Shown in pieces: positions 45,349 to 53,512 of a stretch of 64,000 bases of DNA (positions are counted from its first letter, which is position 1; every line of letters starts with the position of its first letter). The notes below the pieces were generated by a model. It saw only the letters and a program-made list of their open reading frames with translations. It searched no databases and was not told where the DNA came from. Both the position numbers and the translations under genes were made by a program. The stretch is taken from the NCBI RefSeq assembly GCF_030369675.1, contig NZ_CP128477.1, forward strand, positions 3,366,501 to 3,430,500. Direction: 5' to 3'. Source of the DNA: Peteryoungia algae. Lineage in GTDB: Bacteria > Pseudomonadota > Alphaproteobacteria > Rhizobiales > Rhizobiaceae.

Positions 45349-46293
45349 TCAAAGCAGCAGCAGGGCCCAGAGGGAAACGGTTACCACGCCGGCTGCGGTC
45401 GAAAGCGTGATCACCGAGGCGGCGAGACCCTGCCCGACACCGAAGCGGCTTGCGATCAGCCAGGCATTGATGCCGGTGGGGACCGAAGAGGTCAGGACAA
45501 GAGCCGCCGTCCATTGTGGCGACAGCCCCAGCAGTATCGAGGCGATCCACACGACGCCCGGCATCAGGACGAGCTTCAGCAGCGAGATGCTGCCGGCGAT
45601 CCTGACATTGCCGGCCAAGCCATACTTGTTCAGCGTCATGCCGAGCGAAATCAGTGCTGCCGGTGCCGCCATGCCGGCCACCTGCGCGACGACGCCATCG
45701 ATCAGGGCGGGAACGGGTGTGCCTGCGATCTGTAGCAGGATGCCTCCCGCGAGCCCGATGATCAGCGGATTGCGGATCAGGTTCATGCCGACCTGCCTCA
45801 GCACGGCAACAATGCTCTCGGCCTTTCTGCCGCCGCTCTTCTGTTCGGCCCGCTCCATGGCCAGAACACCCGCGATCATCATCAGCGGCAAATGGATGGC
45901 GAGCAGGATCGACATGGCCACGATCCCCTCCGGCCCCACCGTGCGCTCCACGAGCGGCAGCCCGATAAAGACATTGTTGGCAAAGGCGGACGAAACACCC
46001 GCCAGCACGCCGAGTCGCGGGTCTCGCTTGAACACGCGCGTCGCGACAAGATGGCCCACGACCCAGGCCACGAAAACCCCGGAAAAATAGGCAATCCACA
46101 GTCGAAACGGGGATGCGCCGTGGAAGTCGGCATTGGCGATGGTTCTGAGCAAAAGCAGTGGAACGGCGACCTTGAAGACGAAATCGCCAAGACCGTCGCC
46201 AATCTCCGCTGCAAGGATCTTCAGCCGGACGAGAGCCCAACCGAAGAGAATGAGGAGGAAGATGGGGAGGACGTCCTGGGCAACAGCTGTCAT
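45349..46293 (-). CDS. AEC family transporter (auxin efflux carrier-like)
   Basis: A 314-residue membrane protein with about ten helices in two inverted halves. The start MTAVAQDVLPIFLLILFGWAL at 46293 is typical for the family. Other marks are KVAVPLLLLRTIA, VLAGVSSAFANNVFIGLPLV and the second-half NPLIIGLAGGILL. Members export or import organic acids such as malate, or auxin-like compounds; the substrate here is unknown. The open frame continues 73 codons upstream without a plausible start. Confidence 0.87.
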   Translation of the reverse strand: MTAVAQDVLPIFLLILFGWALVRLKILAAEIGDGLGDFVFKVAVPLLLLRTIANADFHGASPFRLWIAYFSGVFVAWVVGHLVATRVFKRDPRLGVLAGVSSAFANNVFIGLPLVERTVGPEGIVAMSILLAIHLPLMMIAGVLAMERAEQKSGGRKAESIVAVLRQVGMNLIRNPLIIGLAGGILLQIAGTPVPALIDGVVAQVAGMAAPAALISLGMTLNKYGLAGNVRIAGSISLLKLVLMPGVVWIASILLGLSPQWTAALVLTSSVPTGINAWLIASRFGVGQGLAASVITLSTAAGVVTVSLWALLLL

Positions 46294-46618
46294 GAAAATC
46301 GACTCGTGAATGGCAAGGTAGAGCCTTCTTAGGCCCCCTGCCGCTCCCAGCCAATCCGCCATAAACGACAAAAGCAGGCCATTGCCTGCTTTCACGCCCG
46401 ACGTCATGCCGGGTCGGGATTCGCCGCCAGTACATCCGTGGTCAGCTGTCCCGTGCGGACCTGTCGTGGTCCTGTCGGACGTCCAAGGGGAGTTGGCCGT
46501 CCATGCGCGCATTCTTAGCCCGGCGATGTAACGGCAGGATGACGTTGAACCGCTTGCCCCTTCCCATCGCCGGAAAAACGGCTATGACCGTCTGGCACGC
46601 AAACGGAGCCCGCCCACC
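46294..46618. other. Divergent intergenic region, AEC transporter / sugar kinase
   Basis: A 325-base gap. It should hold promoters for both genes, but I could not pick out a convincing -35/-10 pair, operator or hairpin. Confidence 0.35.
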
Positions 46619-47611
46619 ATGAGCCAGTTCGATGTCCTGACTGTCGGAAACGCGATCGTCGACATTATTTCTCGCTGCGACGACCAGTTTCTGATCGCAA
46701 ACGACATCACCAAGAGCGCCATGAACCTGATCGACGCGGAGCGGGCCGAACGGCTCTACGGCATGATGGGTCCGGCCGTTGAAGCCTCCGGCGGAAGCGC
46801 GGGCAACACGGCGGCCGGAATTGCGAATTTCGGGGGCAAGGCTGCTTATTTCGGCAAGGTTGCGGAAGACCAGTTGGGTGAGATCTTCACCCACGATATC
46901 CGCGCCCAGGGCGTGCATTTCGAAACCCGGCCGCTGGGCAGCCAGCCGCCGACGGCCCGCAGCATGATCTTCGTCACCGAAGACGGCGAGCGTTCGATGA
47001 ACACCTATCTCGGCGCCTGCGTCGAGTTCGGCCCGGAGGACGTCGAGCCCGACGTGGTGGCGAAATCGAAGGTCACCTATTTCGAGGGCTACCTCTGGGA
47101 TCCGCCGCGTGCCAAGCAGGCGATCCTCGACTGTGCCCGCATCTCGCATCAGGCCGGCCAGCAAATGTCAATGACGCTCTCCGACAGTTTCTGCGTCGGG
47201 CGTTATCGCGCCGAATTCCTCGATCTGATGCGCTCCGGCACGGTCGATATCGTCTTCGCCAACGAGCAGGAAGCGCTCTCGCTCTACGAAACCAACGATT
47301 TTGCCGAGGCCCTCGACCTGATCGCGAAGGACTGCAAGCTTGCGGCCGTCACCATGGGCGATCAGGGTGCCGTGGTGGTCAAGGACGACAAGCGCATCCG
47401 TGTACCCGCAACGAAGGTGGAGACGGTGGTCGATACGACGGGTGCCGGCGATCTCTTCGCTTCCGGCTTCCTCTTCGGTTACACCAATGGCCGAAGCCTG
47501 GAGGATTGCGCCCATCTCGGATGTTATGCCGCCGGCATCGTCATCCAGCAGATCGGCCCGCGTCCGATGATGTCCCTGCAGAAGGGTGCCGCGACAGCAG
47601 GCCTTATTTGA
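46619..47611 (+). CDS. Adenosine kinase-like PfkB family sugar kinase
   Basis: A 330-residue ribokinase-fold kinase. It starts FDVLTVGNAIVDIISRCDD, and has the substrate motif GGSAGNTAAGIANFGGKAAYFGKV (about residues 58-81), an ATP-binding VTMGDQGAVVVKDD and the catalytic DTTGAGDLFASGFLFGYTNG (about 279-298) with the GAGD anion hole and base aspartate. Best match in kind is adenosine kinase, which is the common rhizobial annotation; other nucleoside or sugar substrates are possible. Its last 8 bases overlap the converging SH3 gene. Confidence 0.9.
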   Translation: MSQFDVLTVGNAIVDIISRCDDQFLIANDITKSAMNLIDAERAERLYGMMGPAVEASGGSAGNTAAGIANFGGKAAYFGKVAEDQLGEIFTHDIRAQGVHFETRPLGSQPPTARSMIFVTEDGERSMNTYLGACVEFGPEDVEPDVVAKSKVTYFEGYLWDPPRAKQAILDCARISHQAGQQMSMTLSDSFCVGRYRAEFLDLMRSGTVDIVFANEQEALSLYETNDFAEALDLIAKDCKLAAVTMGDQGAVVVKDDKRIRVPATKVETVVDTTGAGDLFASGFLFGYTNGRSLEDCAHLGCYAAGIVIQQIGPRPMMSLQKGAATAGLI

Positions 47612-48152
47612 AGGCCTCGCCCGGATAGGCGCCCCAGATCTCGTTCTGCGAGACCCAGCCGCTGACGCCGCCCGTCTCGGCGCTGCACCAGTTGCCGTTG
47701 CATTCGCCGAGCTTCAGCACGACGCCGGGTTCGAGCTTGGCGATGACGGCTGCCGAAGAATTCGAATCACGCCGCATCATCACATAGATGTTCTCGCCAT
47801 TGCCGCGCATCCACGGCGCAGCGACCGCCGTGCGCTCGCCCGTCAGCAGAGACTGGCTCACCCAGCCCTCGGTCCCATCGGCGTCCCGGATCTGGCGCCA
47901 GTTTTCGTATTCGCGGATGATCTCGACCGGCAGGCCGGATTTCAGATAGCGCCAGGACACCGCATAGTCGGTGCTCGGGCCGATACGGAGATTGACCCGC
48001 TCCGCCTTGAGGCTGACAAAGCGTGGCAGCGGCAGGCCGGTTGAACCCTTGGTCGTGGATTGGGCATGACCGGCGATCGGGCCAGCCGCGAGAGACAGCG
48101 CAAGGACGCTGAAGGCTAGGCTGGCGCGGCACAGATTATGAAACATGGTCAT
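47604..48152 (-). CDS. Exported SH3-like domain protein
   Basis: A 182-residue secreted protein. The signal peptide (SLAFSVLALSLAAGPIAGHA) is followed by two bacterial SH3 repeats: LKAERVNLRIGPSTDYAVSWRYLKSGLPVEII, then NWRQIRDADGTEGWVSQSLL; and IYVMMRRDSNSSAAVIAKLEPGVVLKLGECNGNWC, then GVSGWVSQNEIWG. Such proteins often bind peptidoglycan or act beside amidases; no catalytic domain is present. The start may be ATG 48152 or 48146. Confidence 0.85.
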   Translation of the reverse strand: MTMFHNLCRASLAFSVLALSLAAGPIAGHAQSTTKGSTGLPLPRFVSLKAERVNLRIGPSTDYAVSWRYLKSGLPVEIIREYENWRQIRDADGTEGWVSQSLLTGERTAVAAPWMRGNGENIYVMMRRDSNSSAAVIAKLEPGVVLKLGECNGNWCSAETGGVSGWVSQNEIWGAYPGEAFK

Positions 48153-48345
48153 TCCGGGCTAAGCTGTGGAAATGAAGCGCTTTCTGACCGCCCCGTCACG
48201 CGTCACGCGAGTTCCGGACAAATCCGCCGCGAGCCGACGAGTTTTGTTTGTCTTCGCCGACGGGTTTGGTAGAAATTGCCTTCCTGAGAAGCGAAGTATC
48301 CCGCGACTTGGTTAACGAGTTCTGAAGAAGGCATCGGTCCGGTCC

Positions 48346-49350
48346 ATGACAAACAGGAAAAGACCCAGGGTCTACATCACGCGGAAACTGCCGGATGCCG
48401 TGGAAACGCGCATGCGCGAGCTGTTCGATGCCGAGCTGAACGTCGAAGACGGGCCACGCACGCGCGAAGAATTGATCGAGGCCGTTCGCACGGCAGACGT
48501 TCTGGTCCCGACTGTCACCGACCGAATCGATGCCGCTCTCATTGCCGAGGCCGGCCCGCAGATGAAGTTGATCGCCAGTTTCTCGAACGGCACTGATCAT
48601 ATCGACATCGATGCGGCGGCGAAGAAGGGCATCACCGTTACCAATACGCCGAACGTTCTGACCGAAGATACCGCCGACATGACCATGGCGCTTATCCTTG
48701 CGGTTCCGCGCCGCCTCGTGCAGGGCGCGCGTGTCCTGATGGACAAGCCGGGCGAATGGGAGGGCTGGTCGCCCACCTGGATGCTCGGGCGCCGCATCTG
48801 GGGCAAGCGCATCGGTATCATCGGAATGGGCCGCATCGGGACGGCTGTTGCCCGCCGCGCCAAGGCTTTCGGCCTGTCGATCCATTATCACAACCGCAAG
48901 CGGGTCAATCCGGCGACCGAGGACGAGCTGGAGGCGACCTATTGGGACAGCCTCGACCAGATGCTCGCTCGCGTCGACATCGTTTCGGTCAACTGCCCCT
49001 CCACGCCGGCGACCTTCCACCTGCTCTCGGCCCGACGCCTGGCACTGCTGCAGCCGACCAGCTATGTGGTGAATACGGCCCGTGGCGACATCATCGACGA
49101 GGATGCGCTTGTCCAGGCACTGCGTACCGGCAAGATCGCCGGCGCCGGCCTCGACGTCTTCGAGAACGAGCCTGCGGTCAATCCGAAGCTGGTGAAGCTC
49201 GCCAACGAAGGCAAGGTCGTGCTTTTGCCGCATACCGGCTCGGCCACCATCGAAGGCCGCATCGACATGGGCGACAAGGTGATCATCAACATCCGCACCT
49301 ATTTCGACGGCCACCGCCCGCCGAACCGTGTCCTGCCGAGTAGGAGCTGA
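48346..49350 (+). CDS. D-2-hydroxyacid dehydrogenase (glyoxylate/hydroxypyruvate reductase type)
   Basis: NAD(P)-dependent enzyme of 334 residues. It has an N-terminal substrate domain (RPRVYITRKLPDAVETRM), a Rossmann domain with GIIGMGRIGTAVARRAKAFG (about residues 151-170), the catalytic Arg in VVNTARGDIIDEDALVQAL (about 240-258), Glu in LDVFENEPAVNPKL and His in LLPHTGSAT. The nearest kinds are glycerate dehydrogenase and glyoxylate reductase (GyaR/GhrB). The preference for NADH or NADPH cannot be read reliably (HYHNRKR follows the second strand, suggesting NADP). Confidence 0.9.
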   Translation: MTNRKRPRVYITRKLPDAVETRMRELFDAELNVEDGPRTREELIEAVRTADVLVPTVTDRIDAALIAEAGPQMKLIASFSNGTDHIDIDAAAKKGITVTNTPNVLTEDTADMTMALILAVPRRLVQGARVLMDKPGEWEGWSPTWMLGRRIWGKRIGIIGMGRIGTAVARRAKAFGLSIHYHNRKRVNPATEDELEATYWDSLDQMLARVDIVSVNCPSTPATFHLLSARRLALLQPTSYVVNTARGDIIDEDALVQALRTGKIAGAGLDVFENEPAVNPKLVKLANEGKVVLLPHTGSATIEGRIDMGDKVIINIRTYFDGHRPPNRVLPSRS

Positions 49351-49356
49351 GGGCCG

Positions 49357-49833
49357 TCAGGCCAGCGACTTCTGCATCTCGATGAAGGTGGGGCGGTCAT
49401 AGCCGGCATGGCTTCTCTCGGCGGTGCGGACAAAGCCCCAGGCGGCGAAGCGTCGGTGATTGCCTGTCAGTTCAATTCTTGTCTCGAGCCGGAGTCCCGG
49501 CTTTCCCAACTGCCGGGCGATGACTTCGCTCTCCGCAAGAAACCGGGTGCCGATACCGGTGCCCTGGGCTTTTGCCGCGACCGCCAGTTTGCCGACATAG
49601 AGGAACTCCGGTTCCGGGCGCAGAAAGGCGCAGCCGGCCAGCCACCCGTCGATTTCAGCAATCAGCCCGATCTCGTCCCTGATCTTGTCCTTGAGCGTGG
49701 CGACGGTCAGCCGATGCGCGGAGGAGGGCGGGTCGATCACGCCGTCCATGTAGGCGAAGGAGCCCTTGATCAGCGCCAGCATTTCCTCATGACGCGCAAA
49801 GCGCTCGTCGATCCGGCGGATGGTCACGCTCAT
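49357..49833 (-). CDS. GNAT family N-acetyltransferase
   Basis: A 158-residue acetyltransferase. The acetyl-CoA loop is VGKLAVAAKAQGTGIGTRFLAESE (about residues 79-102, Q/RxxGxG/A pattern), and the C-terminal LETRIELTGNHRRFAAWGFVRTAE is typical of small-molecule or protein acetylating GNATs. The ATG overlaps the moeB stop (ATGA). The acceptor is unknown. Confidence 0.86.
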   Translation of the reverse strand: MSVTIRRIDERFARHEEMLALIKGSFAYMDGVIDPPSSAHRLTVATLKDKIRDEIGLIAEIDGWLAGCAFLRPEPEFLYVGKLAVAAKAQGTGIGTRFLAESEVIARQLGKPGLRLETRIELTGNHRRFAAWGFVRTAERSHAGYDRPTFIEMQKSLA

Positions 49834-50588
49834 GCGCCAGCCCGTCGCTTGTAGCGAACCGTGTCGAAGCGGGCCGCCAGCCCGTCATACAGCAACAGGC
49901 GCCCGACCAGAGGTTCGCCTATCCCGGTGATCACTTTGATCGCCTCCATCGCCATCAGTGTGCCGATCACGCCGGTGAGCGCCCCGATCACGCCCGCTTC
50001 CGCACAGGCGGGTACAAGGCCTTCCGGCGGCGGTTCGGGAAAGAGATCGGTGTAGCGCGGATAAAGCTGCCCATCCGGCGCCGCTTCATACGGCTTGAGC
50101 ACCGTCACGCTCCCGTCGAACCGCCCCACAGCGCCCGTCACCAGTGGCACCTTCGCCAGCTCCGCGGCATCAGCCGCCGCGTAGCGCGTGGAGAAGTTGT
50201 CGGACCCATCGATCAGAAGCGTGTAGCGCGGCAGATAATCCCGTGCGAAGCCGGCATCGAAGCGCGCCTCATACCGCATGATCCGGCAATGTGGGTTGAG
50301 CCGCGCCAGGGCCTGGGCGGCACTTTCGGTCTTTCTCTCGCCGAGTGTTCCCGTGTCATGGATGACCTGCCGCTGAAGGTTGGACAACGACACCCCGTCA
50401 TCATCGACGATCCCGAGCGTGCCGACGCCTGCAGCAGCCAGATATTGCAGCACAGGCGAGCCTAGCCCGCCGGCACCGATCACCATCACGCGCGCGCCCT
50501 TGAGCAATTGCTGCCCATGGCCGCCAACTTCCGGAAGCAGGATATGGCGGTGATAGCGAGAGAGTTCTTCGGGTGACAGCGGATCCAT
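49830..50588 (-). CDS. moeB: Molybdopterin-synthase adenylyltransferase MoeB / ThiF family
   Basis: Adenylates the C-terminal glycine of a ubiquitin-like sulfur carrier (MoaD or ThiS). It has 252 residues, with RYHRHILLPEVGG, the ATP-binding VMVIGAGGLGSPVLQYLAAAGVG (about residues 35-57), VSLSNLQRQVIHD and PACAEAGVIGALTGVIGTLMAMEAIK. The two CxxC zinc pairs of E. coli MoeB are absent, as in other rhizobial homologues I recall. The ATG at 50588 has AAGG 8 bases upstream; a GTG at 50597 is in frame. It lies 42 bases after recF. Confidence 0.9.
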   Translation of the reverse strand: MDPLSPEELSRYHRHILLPEVGGHGQQLLKGARVMVIGAGGLGSPVLQYLAAAGVGTLGIVDDDGVSLSNLQRQVIHDTGTLGERKTESAAQALARLNPHCRIMRYEARFDAGFARDYLPRYTLLIDGSDNFSTRYAAADAAELAKVPLVTGAVGRFDGSVTVLKPYEAAPDGQLYPRYTDLFPEPPPEGLVPACAEAGVIGALTGVIGTLMAMEAIKVITGIGEPLVGRLLLYDGLAARFDTVRYKRRAGA

Positions 50589-50630
50589 GGACGTCACCTT
50601 GCCATTCGGGAAAACAGATGAAAAGGCGTC

Positions 50631-51758
50631 TCAGCCATCGATGTTGCCATCCCGTACCGTGACGAACTGCGCCCGGTCGCCGAGCGCCGAGAACATCGCC
50701 TTGTCTGTCCCCGTCATGAAGGCCTGGCCGCCGAGCACGTCGATCCGTTCGAAAAGGGCCGCCCTCCGTCCTTCGTCCAGATGCGCGGCGATCTCGTCGA
50801 GCAGCAGGATCGGTGCAAAGCCCGTCATCGTTGCCACCAGGCGCGCGTGGGCGAGCATGAGGCCGATCAGGAGTGCCTTCTGCTCGCCGGTCGAGCAGCG
50901 TTCCGCATCCATGTCCTTCTCGATGTGCCGGACGATCAGATCCGCGCGGTGCGGCCCGTCCAGCGTGCGTCCTGCCGCAGCGTCCCGGTACCGCGACTGG
51001 GCCAGCAGCTCTATGTAGCGTTCCTCGAACTCGAAGGCCGGCAAATCGGCCAGATCGTCGAGGAAGCCTGTCAAAGCGAGAGAGGCGGAGGGGAAAGCGG
51101 ATGTCTGCCTGTCCGCTTCGATCAGCCCCGAAAGCAGACCGAGCATCTCGCGCCGGGCTGCCGCCATGGCAATGCCAAGCGCTGCCATCTGCTGCTCGAT
51201 GCCGGAGAGCCAGGTCGGGTCGAAGCGTCCCTCCGACAGGAGCCGGTTGCGGCTGCGCATGGCCCGCTCGAAGTCGCTTGCCCGCCGTCCATGGGCGGGG
51301 TCGAGGGAAAGCACGAGGCGATCGAGAAATCGGCGGCGATCCGCCGAAGGCCCGGTGAAGAGCCCGTCCATGGATGGCGTCAGCCAGAGGATGCGCAGAT
51401 GATCGGTGAGTTCATCGACCGATTTCGCCGGTGCGCCGTTGATCCTGAGCCGCCGGACGAGATTGCCTTCTTCCGTGGTCTCCGTACCCGTGCCGATATC
51501 GGCCTCACCCGCCATCCCGTCGATCGCGGCGAAGACCGTGAAGCTCCCCGAAGCCCCGAGCCTTGGAATGTCGGAGAGCACCGCACGGCGAAGGCCACGC
51601 CCGGGGGACAGGAAGGAGATCGCTTCCATGAAGTTGGTCTTGCCCGCGCCGTTGTCGCCGACCAGCACCACATGGCGCCCGTCCAGCGTCAGGCCGGCCT
51701 GCGTGTAGTTGCGGAAGTCGCTGAGTTTGAGCCTGTGGATCTGTGTCTTTTGGGTCAT
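50631..51758 (-). CDS. recF: DNA replication and repair protein RecF
   Basis: SMC-like ATPase that acts with RecO and RecR at single-strand gaps, 375 residues. It has the N-terminal IHRLKLSDFRNYTQAGL, P-loop VVLVGDNGAGKTNFMEAISFLSPGRGLR (about residues 30-57), the LWLTPSMDGLFTGPSADRRRFLDRLV block and the Walker B/D-loop ILLLDEIAAHLDEGRRAALF. Start MTQKTQIHRL at 51758. In an operon with moeB and the GNAT gene. Confidence 0.96.
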   Translation of the reverse strand: MTQKTQIHRLKLSDFRNYTQAGLTLDGRHVVLVGDNGAGKTNFMEAISFLSPGRGLRRAVLSDIPRLGASGSFTVFAAIDGMAGEADIGTGTETTEEGNLVRRLRINGAPAKSVDELTDHLRILWLTPSMDGLFTGPSADRRRFLDRLVLSLDPAHGRRASDFERAMRSRNRLLSEGRFDPTWLSGIEQQMAALGIAMAAARREMLGLLSGLIEADRQTSAFPSASLALTGFLDDLADLPAFEFEERYIELLAQSRYRDAAAGRTLDGPHRADLIVRHIEKDMDAERCSTGEQKALLIGLMLAHARLVATMTGFAPILLLDEIAAHLDEGRRAALFERIDVLGGQAFMTGTDKAMFSALGDRAQFVTVRDGNIDG

Positions 51759-51916
51759 CGGTCGGAATCGTTGTCGCCATGAGCTAGGCCGATTGATCGT
51801 CGATGGCAAGGCGCAAGCGCCAATCCCTGGTCGTTGGGGGCATGCGACGCTTGGCGACATGGAACTGTACGTTGAACCTGCTAGTTTGAAGGGATCGCCG
51901 AGCCGGAGGCCGAGCC

Positions 51917-52204
51917 ATGTCCCTGCATCCTGATGATCTGACACCTGAAGAAGCCCGCCGTGACCATTGGGAGATGCTGGGCTTTCTGGCAATCAATGCC
52001 GGTTTCGGCGCGGGCCTTGGTCTCCTGGTCGCCTTCGCCATCTTCTGGTTCGATCTCGGCGGTGTCGGCGCCTCGCTCTCCCGCTCCAGCCGCCCGGTTC
52101 TTCCTGCGCTCATGATGGCCGTGCCGCTTGCCCTGACCTTTGCCGCGGCGGTAACGGCATCTGCCGTCATGACCATGCCCTATCGCCGGAAAAAGCAGCG
52201 CTGA
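51917..52204 (+). CDS. Small two-helix membrane protein
   Basis: A 95-residue hypothetical protein with two predicted membrane helices (LGFLAINAGFGAGLGLLVAFAIFWF and LPALMMAVPLALTFAAAVTASAV), a short acidic N terminus (HPDDLTPEEARRDHWE) and a basic C terminus (YRRKKQR), which suggests a cytoplasmic C terminus. Divergent from recF. No function recognised. Confidence 0.72.
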   Translation: MSLHPDDLTPEEARRDHWEMLGFLAINAGFGAGLGLLVAFAIFWFDLGGVGASLSRSSRPVLPALMMAVPLALTFAAAVTASAVMTMPYRRKKQR

Positions 52205-52281
52205 AAGCATCAAGCCGGACGGCGTTTGACCGCGCCCCCGTCTTGCGGCATCTAGGCCGGATCGAGACGATGGAGAGAGCC

Positions 52282-52491
52282 ATGGACACGCAGGACGAAC
52301 GCATCACGCGTCTGGAAGAGACCGTTGCGCACCAGACGCGTGTGATTGAGGAACTGTCGGACCAGCTGACGGAACAGTGGAAAGTGGTCGAGCAGACCCG
52401 AGCCAAGCTGGATCGGCTCACGGAGCGCTTCCTGTCCCTGGAAGAGCAGGGCCTCGAAGCCCCCGCCATCACCCGCCCGCCGCACTACTGA
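52282..52491 (+). CDS. slyX: SlyX family protein
   Basis: A 69-residue coiled-coil protein, DERITRLEETVAHQTRVIEELSDQL followed by VVEQTRAKLDRLTERFLSLEE, ending in the diagnostic PPHY. SlyX has no established biochemical role. ATG at 52282 has GAGAG just upstream; an in-frame ATG at 52270 would add four residues. Its stop codon overlaps the converging tetR gene by 7 bases. Confidence 0.82.
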   Translation: MDTQDERITRLEETVAHQTRVIEELSDQLTEQWKVVEQTRAKLDRLTERFLSLEEQGLEAPAITRPPHY

Positions 52492-53099
52492 GCGTGGCTC
52501 TCCTTTGATGCGAAGCCTGTCAGCACCGCGTCGACCAGGTGGGCGAGCTGTGCCCGTGATGCATCAAGCCGCCCGGTGAGCAGTCGCTGCCAGCAGAAGC
52601 TGGAAAACAGCTCCATGACCAGTGGAATGTCGAGATCGGCCCGGATCTCGCCGCGCGTCACGCCCCGTTCCAGGATGATGCCGCTTGCCCGGCAGCGCGT
52701 GACTGCATAGTCCCGCAGCGCCTCCAACGCCGCTGGATCGCTCTGCGCCTCGGCAATGACCGACCGGAACACCTCTCCGCCGTTCTTCTTCCAGAAGCCG
52801 AGCAAGCTTTCGAGAAAGGCGATCAGATCGACCCGCGTATTGCCTGTATCGGCATAGAAGGTCTCGCCTTTCTGCCGATGATAGACGTCGAGCAGGAGTG
52901 CAGCCTTGGAAGGCCACCAGCGATATATGGTTGGCTTCCCGGCCTTGGCCCGTCGCGCCACCGCTTCGATCGAAAAGGCCGCAAGGCCGCCCTCCGACAG
53001 GAGTGCGCCGGCCGCGGTGAGGATGGCTTCCTCGCTGGCGGGGTTCCGTTGCGCGCCAATCGAGGTGCGCTTTGTGATGTCGCTGGTAGTCTTTGTCAC
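52485..53099 (-). CDS. TetR family transcriptional regulator
   Basis: A 204-residue repressor-type protein. The N-terminal helix-turn-helix spans about residues 20-66 (ILTAAGALLSEGGLAAFSIEAVARRAKAGKPTIYRWWPSK), and the C-terminal ligand/dimer domain is of the TetR_C_11-like kind (GGEVFRSVIAEAQSDPAALEALRDY). GTG start at 53099 with AGGAG 8 bases upstream. It is divergent from a small membrane protein whose promoter is covered by inverted repeats, so repression of that gene and of itself is likely. The ligand is unknown. Confidence 0.9.
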   Translation of the reverse strand: MTKTTSDITKRTSIGAQRNPASEEAILTAAGALLSEGGLAAFSIEAVARRAKAGKPTIYRWWPSKAALLLDVYHRQKGETFYADTGNTRVDLIAFLESLLGFWKKNGGEVFRSVIAEAQSDPAALEALRDYAVTRCRASGIILERGVTRGEIRADLDIPLVMELFSSFCWQRLLTGRLDASRAQLAHLVDAVLTGFASKESHAQ

Positions 53100-53139
53100 A
53101 TCAGATGCTCCTGTAATTACCTCCTAGCAGAAAAGACTA

Positions 53140-53183
53140 TTGAACGGAACGGCCCGTTTCAATATAAACGAAACGTACCGTTC
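53140..53183 (+). promoter_or_regulatory. Promoter and TetR operator candidates for the small membrane gene
   Basis: A near-ideal sigma-70 promoter: TTGAAC (53140-53145), 17-base spacer, TATAAA (53163-53168). The spacer contains GAACGGAACGGCCCGTTTC (53142-53160) and the bases after the -10 form GAAACGTACCGTTC (53170-53183), an imperfect palindrome matching at 12 of 14 positions. Both share GAAC/CGTTTC-type half-sites, as expected for a TetR protein binding in the divergent gap. Confidence 0.62.
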
Positions 53184-53197
53184 TGATGGAGTCCCCC

Positions 53198-53449
53198 ATG
53201 TCTCAGATTTCCGCATCCCGCCCGACACCGTCCAAGCATCGGCTTGCCCTTTTGATGCTGCTGGCGATCTACCCCTTCGTGACCGCCATTCTCTACGTCC
53301 TCATGCCCCTGACCGAGGGCTGGCCGATCTGGGCACGCACGGCGCTTCTCGCGCCGATCATGGTCGTCTCGATCATCTATGGCATCGCACCCACGATCCA
53401 GAAGCATTTCGCCTGGTTCATCCTGCGTCAGCCACGCCTGATCGCCTGA
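53198..53449 (+). CDS. Small membrane protein under probable TetR control
   Basis: An 83-residue protein with two hydrophobic helices (LALLMLLAIYPFVTAILYVLM and ALLAPIMVVSIIYGIAP). The pattern KHRLALLMLLAIYPFVTAIL and the IAPTIQKHFAWFI end resemble the membrane anchor found at the C terminus of some antibiotic biosynthesis monooxygenase-domain proteins, but here the enzymatic part is missing. Function unknown. Start at 53198 has GGAG 6 bases upstream; ATG 53186 is in frame. Confidence 0.72.
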   Translation: MSQISASRPTPSKHRLALLMLLAIYPFVTAILYVLMPLTEGWPIWARTALLAPIMVVSIIYGIAPTIQKHFAWFILRQPRLIA

Positions 53450-53458
53450 CGGACATGC

Positions 53459-53490
53459 AAAAAGGGGCGGGCCTTATCAGCCCACCCCTT
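53459..53490 (-). terminator. Rho-independent terminator after dnaJ
   Basis: On the minus strand AAGGGGTGGGC, a 7-8 base loop, GCCCGCCCCTT, followed by TTTGC. The stem has one G-U pair. It ends the dnaK-dnaJ transcript and may also stop the converging small membrane gene. Confidence 0.82.
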
Positions 53491-53512
53491 CGCATTCTTG
53501 ATCTCACCTCGC

